NCBI RefSeq assembly: GCF_051400755.1
Contig: NZ_JBLFFL010000001.1
Coordinates: 620,001 to 684,000, forward strand
Direction of reading: 5' to 3'
DNA length: 64,000 nucleotides
From: Parapedobacter sp051400755
Lineage (GTDB): Bacteria; Bacteroidota; Bacteroidia; Sphingobacteriales; Sphingobacteriaceae
Shown one piece after another: positions 17,400-24,947 of the stretch (position 1 is the stretch's first letter; each line of letters begins with the position of its first letter). The notes beneath the pieces were generated by a model. It was not told the origin of the DNA and searched no databases. It was given only the letters and a program-made list of their open reading frames with translations. The translations under genes and the position numbers were made by a program.

Positions 17400-17535
17400 T
17401 GAAATAATATAAATAATATTCGGATAACATCATGATAATATGCTAGTTGTCTCATCAAGGTGGTTTGTCCGACTTAATTAGCATCTCCCGCCGCAATTCG
17501 CATGTAAAGGCATGTTAATGATGGAGCAAATAATT

Positions 17536-17591
17536 GCAAATAAATTTGCGCAACCCAAAAGTTGCATATATATTTGCAACCTAAAAGTTGC
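17536..17591 (+). promoter_or_regulatory. Triple operator upstream of the ArsR-type gene
   Basis: Two inverted repeats with identical arms, GCAAC-N6-GTTGC, lie at 17550-17565 and 17576-17591, exactly 26 bp apart. A related palindrome, GCAAAT-AA-ATTTGC, lies at 17536-17549. The last site ends 19 bp before the ATG. Position and symmetry fit autoregulation by the dimeric ArsR-type repressor encoded next. Confidence 0.75.
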
Positions 17592-17610
17592 GTAATTTAA
17601 TTGTTGAAAA

Positions 17611-17931
17611 ATGAAACAGGATCTATTTCAAGCCATAGCTGACCCAACACGCAGGGCTATTTTAACGTTACTCGCTATGCAAGCATTAACACCAAATGCA
17701 ATGGCGGAAAAATTTGATATGAGCCGACAAGCCGTATCAAAACATATTAAAGTATTACAAGCATGCGAATTGATTAAACCGGAACAATCGGGCAGAGAAA
17801 TTTATTATCACTTTAACCCAAAAAAAATACAAGAGATTGACAATTGGTTGTCCCAATTAAGGAAAATGTGGGAAACTCAGTTCAATCAACTCGACAACGT
17901 ATTATTGACACTAAAAAAAACAGAAAAATGA
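17611..17931 (+). CDS. ArsR/SmtB-type winged-helix repressor
   Basis: A 106-residue repressor with a clear winged helix (DPTRRAILTLLAMQALTPNA, MAEKFDMSRQAVSKHIKVLQACELIKPEQSGREIYYHFNP). The metal-binding cysteine motif of true arsenic sensors (ELCVCDL type) is absent, so this belongs to the metal-independent subgroup that travels with SRPBCC genes. Its stop overlaps the next start by 4 nt (ATGA), so the two are translationally coupled. Symmetrical operators lie just upstream. The region is visibly more AT-rich than the flanking operons. Confidence 0.92.
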   Translation: MKQDLFQAIADPTRRAILTLLAMQALTPNAMAEKFDMSRQAVSKHIKVLQACELIKPEQSGREIYYHFNPKKIQEIDNWLSQLRKMWETQFNQLDNVLLTLKKTEK

Positions 17932-18428
17932 AAAACAATTTGCTATTTGATTTTACCGTTGACAAAGCAGCGAAAACGGTATTCATAACAAGAGAATTTG
18001 ATGCTGAACTTTCGCTGGTATGGGATGCATTTACCAAAGCAGAAATCCTTGACCAATGGGTGGCACCTAAACCCTGGACATCAAAAACAAAATTTATGGA
18101 TTTTAAAGTTGGCGGACGAAGATTTTATGCGATGGTAAGTCCGGAAGGACAAGAGCGTTGGGCAATTCAGCAATACACGTCCATTAGCCCAAAAACCAAC
18201 TTCAAACTATTTAATGCTTTTGCAGACAAAGATGAAAACCCTGAATTGCCGGGTTCTGATTGGAATTACACTTTCAGCGAACAAGACGGAAAGACAAAAG
18301 TCAGTATTACTATTTATAATGAATCGCTTGCCCGTATGGAGAAGATGATTGAAATGGGCTTCACAGAAGGATTCAACGCATCAATGAAAAATTTGGAAAA
18401 TCTGTTGGCGGGTTTATCGCAAAAATGA
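17928..18428 (+). CDS. SRPBCC (AHSA1-type) domain protein
   Basis: A 166-residue START-like protein. It opens with FTVDKAAKTVFITREFDAEL and has the family signatures LVWDAFTKAEILDQWVAPKP and GGRRFYAMVSPEGQERW, ending with a long helix (MIEMGFTEGFNASMKNLENLLAGL). Members bind hydrophobic ligands in a helix-grip cavity. The ArsR-SRPBCC pair is a common two-gene unit of uncertain function in soil Bacteroidota. It is coupled to the repressor gene by a 4-nt overlap. Confidence 0.9.
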   Translation: MKNNLLFDFTVDKAAKTVFITREFDAELSLVWDAFTKAEILDQWVAPKPWTSKTKFMDFKVGGRRFYAMVSPEGQERWAIQQYTSISPKTNFKLFNAFADKDENPELPGSDWNYTFSEQDGKTKVSITIYNESLARMEKMIEMGFTEGFNASMKNLENLLAGLSQK

Positions 18429-18507
18429 TGTTCGTTTTCAAAACGGCAGTATTACGTTGCCTGCTGCGTGGCTTGGCGGAAAAATGGCAATTAAAAAGTA
18501 ATTTAAT

Positions 18508-18966
18508 ATGAACACACAAGAACAAATCAAAACGTATATCAACAACCAACCCGTAGCCAAACGCGCTGAAATGCAAACCTTGCACGAACGCATTTTGCAA
18601 CTAATGCCGAGATGTAAATTATGGTTTTTAGACGGCAAAGACGATAAAGGTAAAACCGTTACCAATCCTAACATCGGCTACGGAACGCAAACCATAAAAT
18701 ATGCTGACGGAACAAGCAAAGAGTTTTATCAAATTGGTATTAGTGGCAATACTACAGGAATTTCGGTTTACATTATGGGGCTTGAAGATAAAAAATACTT
18801 GCCCGATACTTTTGGAAATACCATTGGCAAAGCGAGTGTAACAGGTTATTGCATTAAGTTCAAAACGCTCAAAGATATAAATCTTGAAGTCCTTGAAACA
18901 GCAATAAAATATGGTGTTGAACAGAGCGGTAATTGTAAAAACGATACGCGAATTGGACTGACATAA
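18508..18966 (+). CDS. DUF1801 domain protein (YdhG-like)
   Basis: A 152-residue cytoplasmic protein. QEQIKTYINNQPVAKRAEMQ followed by LHERILQLMPRCKLWFLDGK is the YdhG/DUF1801 fold start, and a basic core (GYCIKFKTLKDINLEVLETA) follows. Function is unknown. It lies 79 bp after the SRPBCC gene on the same strand and shares its AT-rich composition, so it may be part of the same transcript. Confidence 0.8.
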   Translation: MNTQEQIKTYINNQPVAKRAEMQTLHERILQLMPRCKLWFLDGKDDKGKTVTNPNIGYGTQTIKYADGTSKEFYQIGISGNTTGISVYIMGLEDKKYLPDTFGNTIGKASVTGYCIKFKTLKDINLEVLETAIKYGVEQSGNCKNDTRIGLT

Positions 18967-18976
18967 ACTTAAAAAT

Positions 18977-19206
18977 ATGAGAAAAGTAATTGCAGCAATC
19001 AATATGACGCTTGACGGGTTTGTGACCATACAGCAGGTGATGAATACCAACTTTGTGTTCATCCTGTTGTTGTAGGAAGCGGTTTGCCATTATTTGAAAA
19101 CATAAACGACAGAACTATTCTTAAACTCATAAAGACTAAAACCTTTCGTGGTGGTGCAGTAACGCTTTACTATGAGCCAACCAACGAAAAAACGATGAAC
19201 GGCTAA
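18977..19206 (+). pseudogene. Broken dihydrofolate reductase family (RibD C-terminal-like) gene
   Basis: The start MRKVIAAINMTLDGF is the classical beginning of this family. It is then thrown out of frame by loss of one T before the expected CDHTAGDE segment. An internal deletion joins that segment directly to the C terminus, which is intact in another frame (VVVGSGLPLFENINDRTILK, then TFRGGAVTLYYEP). About two thirds of the normal length is missing. A small hairpin (GCTAAC-AAG-GTTAGC) overlaps the stop codon. Confidence 0.8.
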
Positions 19207-19229
19207 CAAGGTTAGCAAGCCCACTTGCC

Positions 19230-19317
19230 CCTAAAAAATTGGATAAAATATGGCTACTATATAGATATTTCATATCTTTATGCCAGTCTTTTTAGGATAA
19301 AATATAGATATTATATG
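19230..19317 (+). promoter_or_regulatory. Repeat-rich upstream region of the Fic gene
   Basis: The element GGATAAAATAT occurs twice (near 19241 and 19295), and each copy is followed by an A/T-rich TATAGATATT segment. A perfect inverted repeat, AGATAT-TTC-ATATCT, lies at 19263-19277. These look like operator or promoter elements just before the ATG at 19315. Confidence 0.5.
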
Positions 19318-20385
19318 GATAAATTTATTCGGAAACTAAATTTTGACTTTGCTGCCAATCAGCGAGTATTGCAACTTATCGGCTACATTGACGGCTTTAA
19401 GGGCAAGTGGAACATTGTAGAAAACAAGGAAAACCGCTACTTGAAAGAACTGCGGAAAATTGCTACCATTGAAAGCATTGGCTCTTCTACAAGAATTGAG
19501 GGAGCAACACTTACCGATAAAGAAGTACAGGAATTGCTGAACGACATCAAAACTACAAAGTTGAAAACCCGTGATGAACAGGAAGTAATCGGCTATTACG
19601 AAGTACTGGAGCTCATCTACGACCATTACACCGACATACGCCTTTCCGAAAGTTACATCAAGCAGTTACACCAAATGTTATTAAAGTATAGCAACAAAGA
19701 CGAACGACATAGAGGCGGTTACAAACATTCCAATAAAGTGGTTGCCACTTATCCCACAGGAGAACAACGCACCATTTTCGCCACTACCGAACCTGCATCG
19801 GTGGTAGGAGAAATGCAGGAATTGGTTGAATGGACAAACAAACAATTTGAACAAAAGACCATTCATCAGTTAATTGTAGTCGGTAATTTTATTTACGATT
19901 TTTTGAGCATACATCCTTTTCAAGACGGCAACGGCAGGCTCTCCCGATTGCTTACTACACTTTGTCTGTTACAGAACGAATACGCTTTCATTCAGTACAT
20001 TTCGTTTGAAAATCATATCGAACAACACAAAAAAGAATATTACGAAGCCTTGATGGCAGGACAGAAAAATCGTGGAACAGCGCAGGAACGTATTGACAAA
20101 TGGCTCATTTTCTTTTTGAAAAGTTTAAAATCGCTTACCGAAAAATTGGAACAAAAATATGACGTGTTCAAATCCAAAGGCGGATATTTAAACGAACGGC
20201 AAAAGCAAATCAAAGATTTTATTATAGGCAACCAACCCGTTAAAGTAAGCGATATATCAAAGCATTTTCCCGAAATACAATTGAGCACACTGAAAAAAGA
20301 TTTACAATACTTACGCGATGAACAAGTGCTTACAATGATTGGCAAAGGCAAAGGAACGGTTTACGTTATACGAGAGAAAGAATAA
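19315..20385 (+). CDS. Fic family protein (class II, AMPylating type)
   Basis: A 356-residue protein. The N terminus carries an inhibitory helix motif (SSTRIEGATL), then the Fic core with the complete catalytic motif HPFQDGNGRLSR near residue 200 and the beta-hairpin flap upstream (RHRGGYKHSN, VVATYPTGEQ). The C terminus is a winged-helix (QPVKVSDISKHFPEIQLSTL and DLQYLRDEQVL). Fic enzymes transfer AMP or a similar group onto hydroxyl side chains of target proteins; this architecture keeps the enzyme restrained by its own helix. A DNA-binding tail suggests self-regulation. ATG 19315 is preferred over an in-frame upstream TTG. Confidence 0.92.
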   Translation: MDKFIRKLNFDFAANQRVLQLIGYIDGFKGKWNIVENKENRYLKELRKIATIESIGSSTRIEGATLTDKEVQELLNDIKTTKLKTRDEQEVIGYYEVLELIYDHYTDIRLSESYIKQLHQMLLKYSNKDERHRGGYKHSNKVVATYPTGEQRTIFATTEPASVVGEMQELVEWTNKQFEQKTIHQLIVVGNFIYDFLSIHPFQDGNGRLSRLLTTLCLLQNEYAFIQYISFENHIEQHKKEYYEALMAGQKNRGTAQERIDKWLIFFLKSLKSLTEKLEQKYDVFKSKGGYLNERQKQIKDFIIGNQPVKVSDISKHFPEIQLSTLKKDLQYLRDEQVLTMIGKGKGTVYVIREKE

Positions 20386-20463
20386 AAGTGAAACATACAG
20401 ACATCGCATTCAAAGAATGATAAAGACCGCACAAAGAAACCAATCCTAAAAAATGAATAAATT

Positions 20464-20880
20464 ATGACAAGAACAGTGGCTCAAAAAATGGGGATAAAAG
20501 AAAACTCAAGAACAATTATTGTCAACCCTGACAATAATGCTATTGACAATATTGAACTGCCTGATCTTGTTCTCTCTAATAAATTTGAAGGAGCGTTTGA
20601 CTACATTCATTTATTTGTAAAAACCCAATCTGAATTTATAGACCATTTCCCGAAACTCAAACAACATTTAAAAACCAGTGGAATGCTTTGGGTTTCTTGG
20701 CCAAAAGGCGGAAAATTAGGAACCGACCTGAACATTAAAATAGTAATAAAATTAGGTTATGATTTTGGGCTTGTAGAAAGCACTTGCTTGAGTATTAACG
20801 ACATTTGGTCGGGTCTGAAATTTACTCATCCAAAAAAAGGAAAAGTTTATGATAACAGTTATGGAAAATTGAATGTGTAA
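20464..20880 (+). CDS. DUF3052 family protein
   Basis: A 138-residue cytoplasmic protein with the pattern of the DUF3052 family: VAQKMGIKENSRTIIVN at the start, then FDYIHLFVKTQSEF, and SGMLWVSWPKGGKLGTDLN with the conserved WVSWPK core. Function is unknown; the fold resembles a methyltransferase-like Rossmann unit lacking a cofactor motif. It lies 78 bp after the Fic gene and is the last gene of the AT-rich island. Confidence 0.8.
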   Translation: MTRTVAQKMGIKENSRTIIVNPDNNAIDNIELPDLVLSNKFEGAFDYIHLFVKTQSEFIDHFPKLKQHLKTSGMLWVSWPKGGKLGTDLNIKIVIKLGYDFGLVESTCLSINDIWSGLKFTHPKKGKVYDNSYGKLNV

Positions 20881-20899
20881 AAGAACAACGAGCCGCTAT

Positions 20900-21016
20900 T
20901 CAATTGACATAATCAATAACCTTGGCAATCAACTTAATGATCAGATACGCATAGGCGATTGATATCACGATGATTACAATCCAAGTGGCTTGTTTGGTCC
21001 GGTTAATTTTCTTCAT
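20900..21016 (-). CDS. Small membrane peptide, hypothetical
   Basis: A 38-residue peptide, MKKINRTKQATW followed by one hydrophobic helix (IVIIVISIAYAYLIIKLIAK). A longer reading from a TTG at 21112 would add a second hydrophobic stretch and two Cys. It sits downstream of the transporter-associated small protein at 21151 on the same strand. Evidence is limited to the basic-then-hydrophobic pattern. Confidence 0.4.
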   Translation of the reverse strand: MKKINRTKQATWIVIIVISIAYAYLIIKLIAKVIDYVN

Positions 21017-21150
21017 ACGTTTAAATTGGTCGCGCTGAGCAACTAATAGTGCAACGAAAACCAGCTCTATAAGCGTGCATATTGAGCAATTCTTCCGCCT
21101 CCCCAGAAGCAAATGCCCATTTATGGAATGGCTTAGGTTGCTACTGCTAC

Positions 21151-21384
21151 TTACTCATCAATTTTCTTCCTATTATATTCTCCCTGCAATGCGTATATTC
21201 CAAATACAATGAGTCCTCCAGTGATAATGGGCGTGAGAATAAAGGTATAAATAATCGCCGGAACCAAGCCTTCCGACTGATTGCTCTGAAACTGGGGGAT
21301 TGCCTGGCTAACTAAAAAATAATAACCGGCCGCAAGCCCCAGCACGATCCACACGATGCCTAAAATTCTTCTGATGCTGTCCAT
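21151..21384 (-). CDS. Small two-helix membrane protein beside the MFS symporter (DUF6814-like)
   Basis: A 77-residue protein with two membrane helices (ILGIVWIVLGLAAGYYFLV and IIYTFILTPIITGGLIVFGI) joined by a short polar loop, then a charged tail. It follows the symporter gene by 30 bp on the same strand. Proteins of this size and position accompany MHS-type symporters in related genomes, and I believe the Pfam name is DUF6814, which I cannot verify here. A regulatory or stabilising role is possible. Confidence 0.6.
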   Translation of the reverse strand: MDSIRRILGIVWIVLGLAAGYYFLVSQAIPQFQSNQSEGLVPAIIYTFILTPIITGGLIVFGIYALQGEYNRKKIDE

Positions 21385-21414
21385 CTTATGCGTTCTTAAC
21401 TGGTTTCTTCAATA

Positions 21415-22983
21415 CTATTCGATGATATTCCGTTTCTTGTTGCTCACATATAGCAAGCCGATGATAAAACTGGTACCGGCGATGATAATGGGATACCATA
21501 AGCCTTGGAGGTGTGGTTTATCCACCGGCGCTGCCTGCCCTGCGGCCACGGCCGCTTCGTTGATTTGCTGGGATTTGGTGACCAGGTAGGTGGCAATCGC
21601 CGGCAAGAGGCCGCCGAAAATACCGTTGCCGATGTGGTAGGGCAGCGACATCGAGGTGTACCGGATCCTCACTGGGAACATCTCTACTAAAAAGGCCGCG
21701 ATGGGGCCATACACCATCGTCACGTACAGCACCAAGATAAAAGAAAGCAGCGCTAATGTCCAGAAGCTGCTCGTGCCCACGTGAATGCTCCGGGTGGCGG
21801 CTATGGGCGCTGCTACATCGGCATTCGTCAGGTGTTCGCGTGTCGTCTCCTCCAGGACACTGCCATCGGTGTATGTCGTTTTGGTCACGGTGGTCCGGAT
21901 GATATCCGCACTGTCGTCTGCTTTATTTTCTGTTATCTGTGGGGGTGTGCGTTCGGCGACCTCCTTATTGGTCACATCTGCGGTTTGGTAAATCTTGTCG
22001 AAGATGGGGCGGTAAGTGAGTATGGCCAGCAACATGCCGGTAAGCATCACCACTTTCCGGCCGATCTTGTCGGAAAGCCAGCCGAAGACGACGAAAAAGC
22101 CGGTTCCCGCCAGCAGCCCGGCACCGATGATGTAGTTGGTCTGGTCGAAATCTACCTTACATACATTCTGCAAAAACGACAGGGCATAGAACTGACCTCC
22201 ATACCATACCACGCCTTGTCCCATGGCGGCACCGAAAAGAGCCAGCAGGACAAACTTGAAGTTATAGCGGTGGCCAAAGGATTCCTTCAGTGGGTTGCGT
22301 GATGTTTCTCCCGCTGACTTGGCTTTTTTGAACAAGGGCGACTCTTCCATGTTCTTCCGGATGAAATAGGAGACGACCACCATCACGACCGATATCAGGA
22401 AGGGTACGCGCCAACCCCAGTCTTGGAAGCTTTGCTCAGACATGCTGTTTCTGGTCACCATGATCACGCCCAGGGAGATGAAGAGACCAAAAGTCGCTGT
22501 CGTCTGTATCCACGACGTCCGGAAACCCCGCTTATTCGGCTCGGAGTATTCCGCTACATAGGTAGCTGCTCCGCCATATTCGCCCCCGAGGGCAAGCCCC
22601 TGCAGCAATCGGAGGATCAGCACCAATATCGGTGCCGCAAAGCCGATGGTTTCGTATCCGGGCACCAGGCCGATGGCAAACGTAGAGATGCCCATGATCA
22701 ATAAGGTGACCATGAACGTATATTTACGGCCGATCATATCACCCAGACGCCCGAAAACCAATGCTCCGAAGGGGCGCACCACAAACCCCGCCGCAAAGGT
22801 AGCCAGGGTAGAGAGGAATGCCGCCGTTGGATTGTCAGCCGGAAAGAACTTGGTGGAAATCACGATGGCCAGACTGCCAAAGATGTAAAAGTCGTACCAC
22901 TCGATCAACGTGCCCAACGATGATGCTCCGATGACTTTCCATAGGGTCTTACTATCGGCTGCCTTTGCTGTTGCTAATGCCAT
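21415..22983 (-). CDS. MFS transporter, metabolite:H+ symporter (MHS, ProP/ShiA-like) family
   Basis: A 522-residue, 12-helix permease. Diagnostic motifs are GTLIEWYDFYIFGSLA in helix 1, FGRLGDMIGRKYTF (loop 2-3 signature), ALGGEYGGAATYVAEYSEP in helix 5 and FGWLSDKIGRKVVM in loop 8-9. MHS members import organic acids or zwitterions with protons. Unusually, a polar loop of about 75 residues rich in Thr, Asp and Glu (from RPIFDKIYQTADVTNKEVAE to ATRSIHVG) is inserted between two C-terminal helices. The start at 22983 gives a normal N terminus; longer forms are unlikely. It has a terminator-bearing neighbour upstream and small membrane genes downstream. Confidence 0.9.
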   Translation of the reverse strand: MALATAKAADSKTLWKVIGASSLGTLIEWYDFYIFGSLAIVISTKFFPADNPTAAFLSTLATFAAGFVVRPFGALVFGRLGDMIGRKYTFMVTLLIMGISTFAIGLVPGYETIGFAAPILVLILRLLQGLALGGEYGGAATYVAEYSEPNKRGFRTSWIQTTATFGLFISLGVIMVTRNSMSEQSFQDWGWRVPFLISVVMVVVSYFIRKNMEESPLFKKAKSAGETSRNPLKESFGHRYNFKFVLLALFGAAMGQGVVWYGGQFYALSFLQNVCKVDFDQTNYIIGAGLLAGTGFFVVFGWLSDKIGRKVVMLTGMLLAILTYRPIFDKIYQTADVTNKEVAERTPPQITENKADDSADIIRTTVTKTTYTDGSVLEETTREHLTNADVAAPIAATRSIHVGTSSFWTLALLSFILVLYVTMVYGPIAAFLVEMFPVRIRYTSMSLPYHIGNGIFGGLLPAIATYLVTKSQQINEAAVAAGQAAPVDKPHLQGLWYPIIIAGTSFIIGLLYVSNKKRNIIE

Positions 22984-23126
22984 AATCAGGTTCCAATATG
23001 TGCGTTTACTTGGCTTGGGGCTAAGATATTTAAAAACTATCCGAAATACGGCCATTTTTTTTCGTTTTTTTTATTCACACCGCCACATACATGTGAATGT
23101 TGCCCTCCAGTGTCCATCAATGAAAC

Positions 23127-23155
23127 AAAAAAGGCCGTCGCGAGACAGCCTTTTT
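23127..23155 (-). terminator. Terminator of the phosphoesterase gene
   Basis: A nearly symmetrical hairpin, AAAAAGGCcGTC-GCGA-GACaGCCTTTTT, has A/T runs on both sides. It can stop transcription from the minus-strand gene ending at 23174. Confidence 0.75.
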
Positions 23156-23173
23156 GAATGATTGACGAAGCCG

Positions 23174-24754
23174 TTAGTCCATTGTTGGAGGTTCGGCAAT
23201 CCGGTACGACCCTTGCTGGGTAAACGTCCGGCCAAACATATCGGTAGCCCGCACTTCGATTTGATGCTCGCCTACGGATAGGTTGACGGGGATGCCGCCC
23301 CGCCACAGGTGCGTGCTGTTTACGGCGTTGGATGGCCGCCGTCCCGGCATCAGCTCATCGGTCACATCCCATTGGTACAGCGACCACACATAGGCAGGAT
23401 CGGGCTCTGCTACATAGTCCATCGGCCGCCACTCGCCTCCGTCAATCCGATATTGCACGCTATCGCCCTCCCGTCCCATAAAGAAGTTGGCATAGATGCC
23501 CGATGAGGTGCCGCGCTCGTGCGCCACGACCTTGGGGTGGAATAATTTGATCTGTGTTTCTTTCGGCTCGCCTGCCACTTTGTAATCGATGCTGTAGCTG
23601 TTTCCTTTGATGTGAAGGAATGCATATCCCTTGGGAGTGCCATCGCGCATGGTAGAAGCCGGTACACCCGCCTTGTTGAATTCGCCAGAGTACCAATCGC
23701 CGGAGGTCGTGCCTGCGTTGTACTCATGGTGCGGCTTTTCTTGTTGCCAGCCGTCTTCGCGGCCATAATAATTCTGGCGTTGCAGGTGCGTATGGGCCGA
23801 CATGGACAGCGTGTAGGGATAGTCCTTGAGCAAGTCGAACAGCCGCTGCCGGTTGGCGTTGCGGAATGCGTCTTCATTGTCGTGCAACAGGGGGATGTGG
23901 AACGCCAGCACGATCAGTTTGTCTTTACTCACATGCTTCAGGTTGTTCTCCACGAAATCCAGTTGGTCTTTGCGAAACCCGCCCCAATAGCCACCGCCAT
24001 CGCGCGGATCGGGATACAGGATATCGTCTAGCACGATGAAATGCGCGTTGCCGTAATTGAACGCATAGTTTGCGGGACCGAAGCTGGCTTCGTAGGTCTC
24101 ATCGGCCAGGGAATCGGCGGTCGCATCGTAGTCCATATCGTGGTTGCCCATCAGGTTGTACCAGGGGATCCCCACCTGCGCTACCGCCTTTACATAAGGA
24201 CTGTGCAGCGCCAGGTGGTCGCCCACCAAATCGCCCAAGCTCAGTCCGAACGCGATATTTTTGATCCCCTGTACCTCGGAGACCACGCCCTTAGCAAAAT
24301 AACCGATTTCGTCTTCGTTATACGCCTGGGGGTCGCCGAAGATCAGCGCCGTGAAATCCGCGGGCTCTTCTTGCTGAACCAGCGCAAAATCCACCGATTT
24401 CGGCAGCGGTCCGGTGGGTTTGACGCCTCCGTATTTCAGTTTCGGGGATCCGTCTGGTTTGTGGATGTAGTAATATTGGGGCTGGTTATTGTCGTCAACC
24501 GGCACGGCGTAGCCAGCGGGTTTGATAACGAATATGATGTTATCCCGGCCTACAGGCAGTTTGTACCGGCCGTCGTCATCGGTGGTCACCACCTCCACAC
24601 CGTTGGTGACCGAAACGCCCGCAACACCGCGCTCACGGCGATCGCGCTTTCCATTGCCGTTGCTATCGTTGTAAACGCGCCCCGCGACAGTTGATTGGGC
24701 ATAGAGCACGTGCCCGAATGCCAGCGCTAAGAGAATGAAAGTTAACTTTTTCAA
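23174..24754 (-). CDS. Secreted calcineurin-like phosphoesterase with N- and C-terminal accessory domains
   Basis: A 526-residue exported enzyme (signal MKKLTFILLALAFGHVLYAQ). Residues 24-110 are a SdrD B-like domain (GRVYNDSNGNGKRDRRERGV) ending before the catalytic core. The core keeps all binuclear-metal motifs: FGDPQ, SLGDLVGD, MGNHDMDYD, AFHIPLLH and SAHTHLQ. From about residue 360 a C-terminal beta domain of the MetallophosC type follows (KETQIKLFHPKVVAHERGT). It should release phosphate from phosphate esters outside the cell. A three-site 11-bp repeat array of TTAACA type lies 58 bp upstream, pointing to phosphate-starvation control. Confidence 0.9.
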   Translation of the reverse strand: MKKLTFILLALAFGHVLYAQSTVAGRVYNDSNGNGKRDRRERGVAGVSVTNGVEVVTTDDDGRYKLPVGRDNIIFVIKPAGYAVPVDDNNQPQYYYIHKPDGSPKLKYGGVKPTGPLPKSVDFALVQQEEPADFTALIFGDPQAYNEDEIGYFAKGVVSEVQGIKNIAFGLSLGDLVGDHLALHSPYVKAVAQVGIPWYNLMGNHDMDYDATADSLADETYEASFGPANYAFNYGNAHFIVLDDILYPDPRDGGGYWGGFRKDQLDFVENNLKHVSKDKLIVLAFHIPLLHDNEDAFRNANRQRLFDLLKDYPYTLSMSAHTHLQRQNYYGREDGWQQEKPHHEYNAGTTSGDWYSGEFNKAGVPASTMRDGTPKGYAFLHIKGNSYSIDYKVAGEPKETQIKLFHPKVVAHERGTSSGIYANFFMGREGDSVQYRIDGGEWRPMDYVAEPDPAYVWSLYQWDVTDELMPGRRPSNAVNSTHLWRGGIPVNLSVGEHQIEVRATDMFGRTFTQQGSYRIAEPPTMD

Positions 24755-24811
24755 GATTGATCTGTTTTTAGTTTTTAGACAGACAAATTAACAGCCAAAA
24801 GTCCAATTAAA

Positions 24812-24839
24812 TGTTAAACCTATGCTACGTTATTGTTAA
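24812..24839 (-). promoter_or_regulatory. Pho-box-like array upstream of the phosphoesterase
   Basis: In the gene orientation it reads TTAACA-N5-GTAGCA-N5-TTAACA: three hexamers with an 11-bp period. PhoB-type regulators bind direct repeats with this spacing. Similar arrays precede seven other units in this cluster. Confidence 0.6.
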
Positions 24840-24947
24840 GTTGCATCGGGCGTCGCATTTGATTTGTGGCATGGAGCTATGAATCAGCCGTGCTGCCTGG
24901 CCGGAAAAGGATCTGAAAGCCAATTGGCAGGAAAGCCGTTAGCGAGC

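Noticed and set aside
17611..17931. Arsenic-responsive ArsR
   Set aside because: The cysteine metal-binding motif is absent and no arsenic resistance genes are nearby.
19201..19240. Integron attC site at the end of the broken reductase gene
   Set aside because: The GCTAAC/GTTAGC arms are only 3 bp apart and the outer core sites of an attC are missing. A plain hairpin is enough to explain it.
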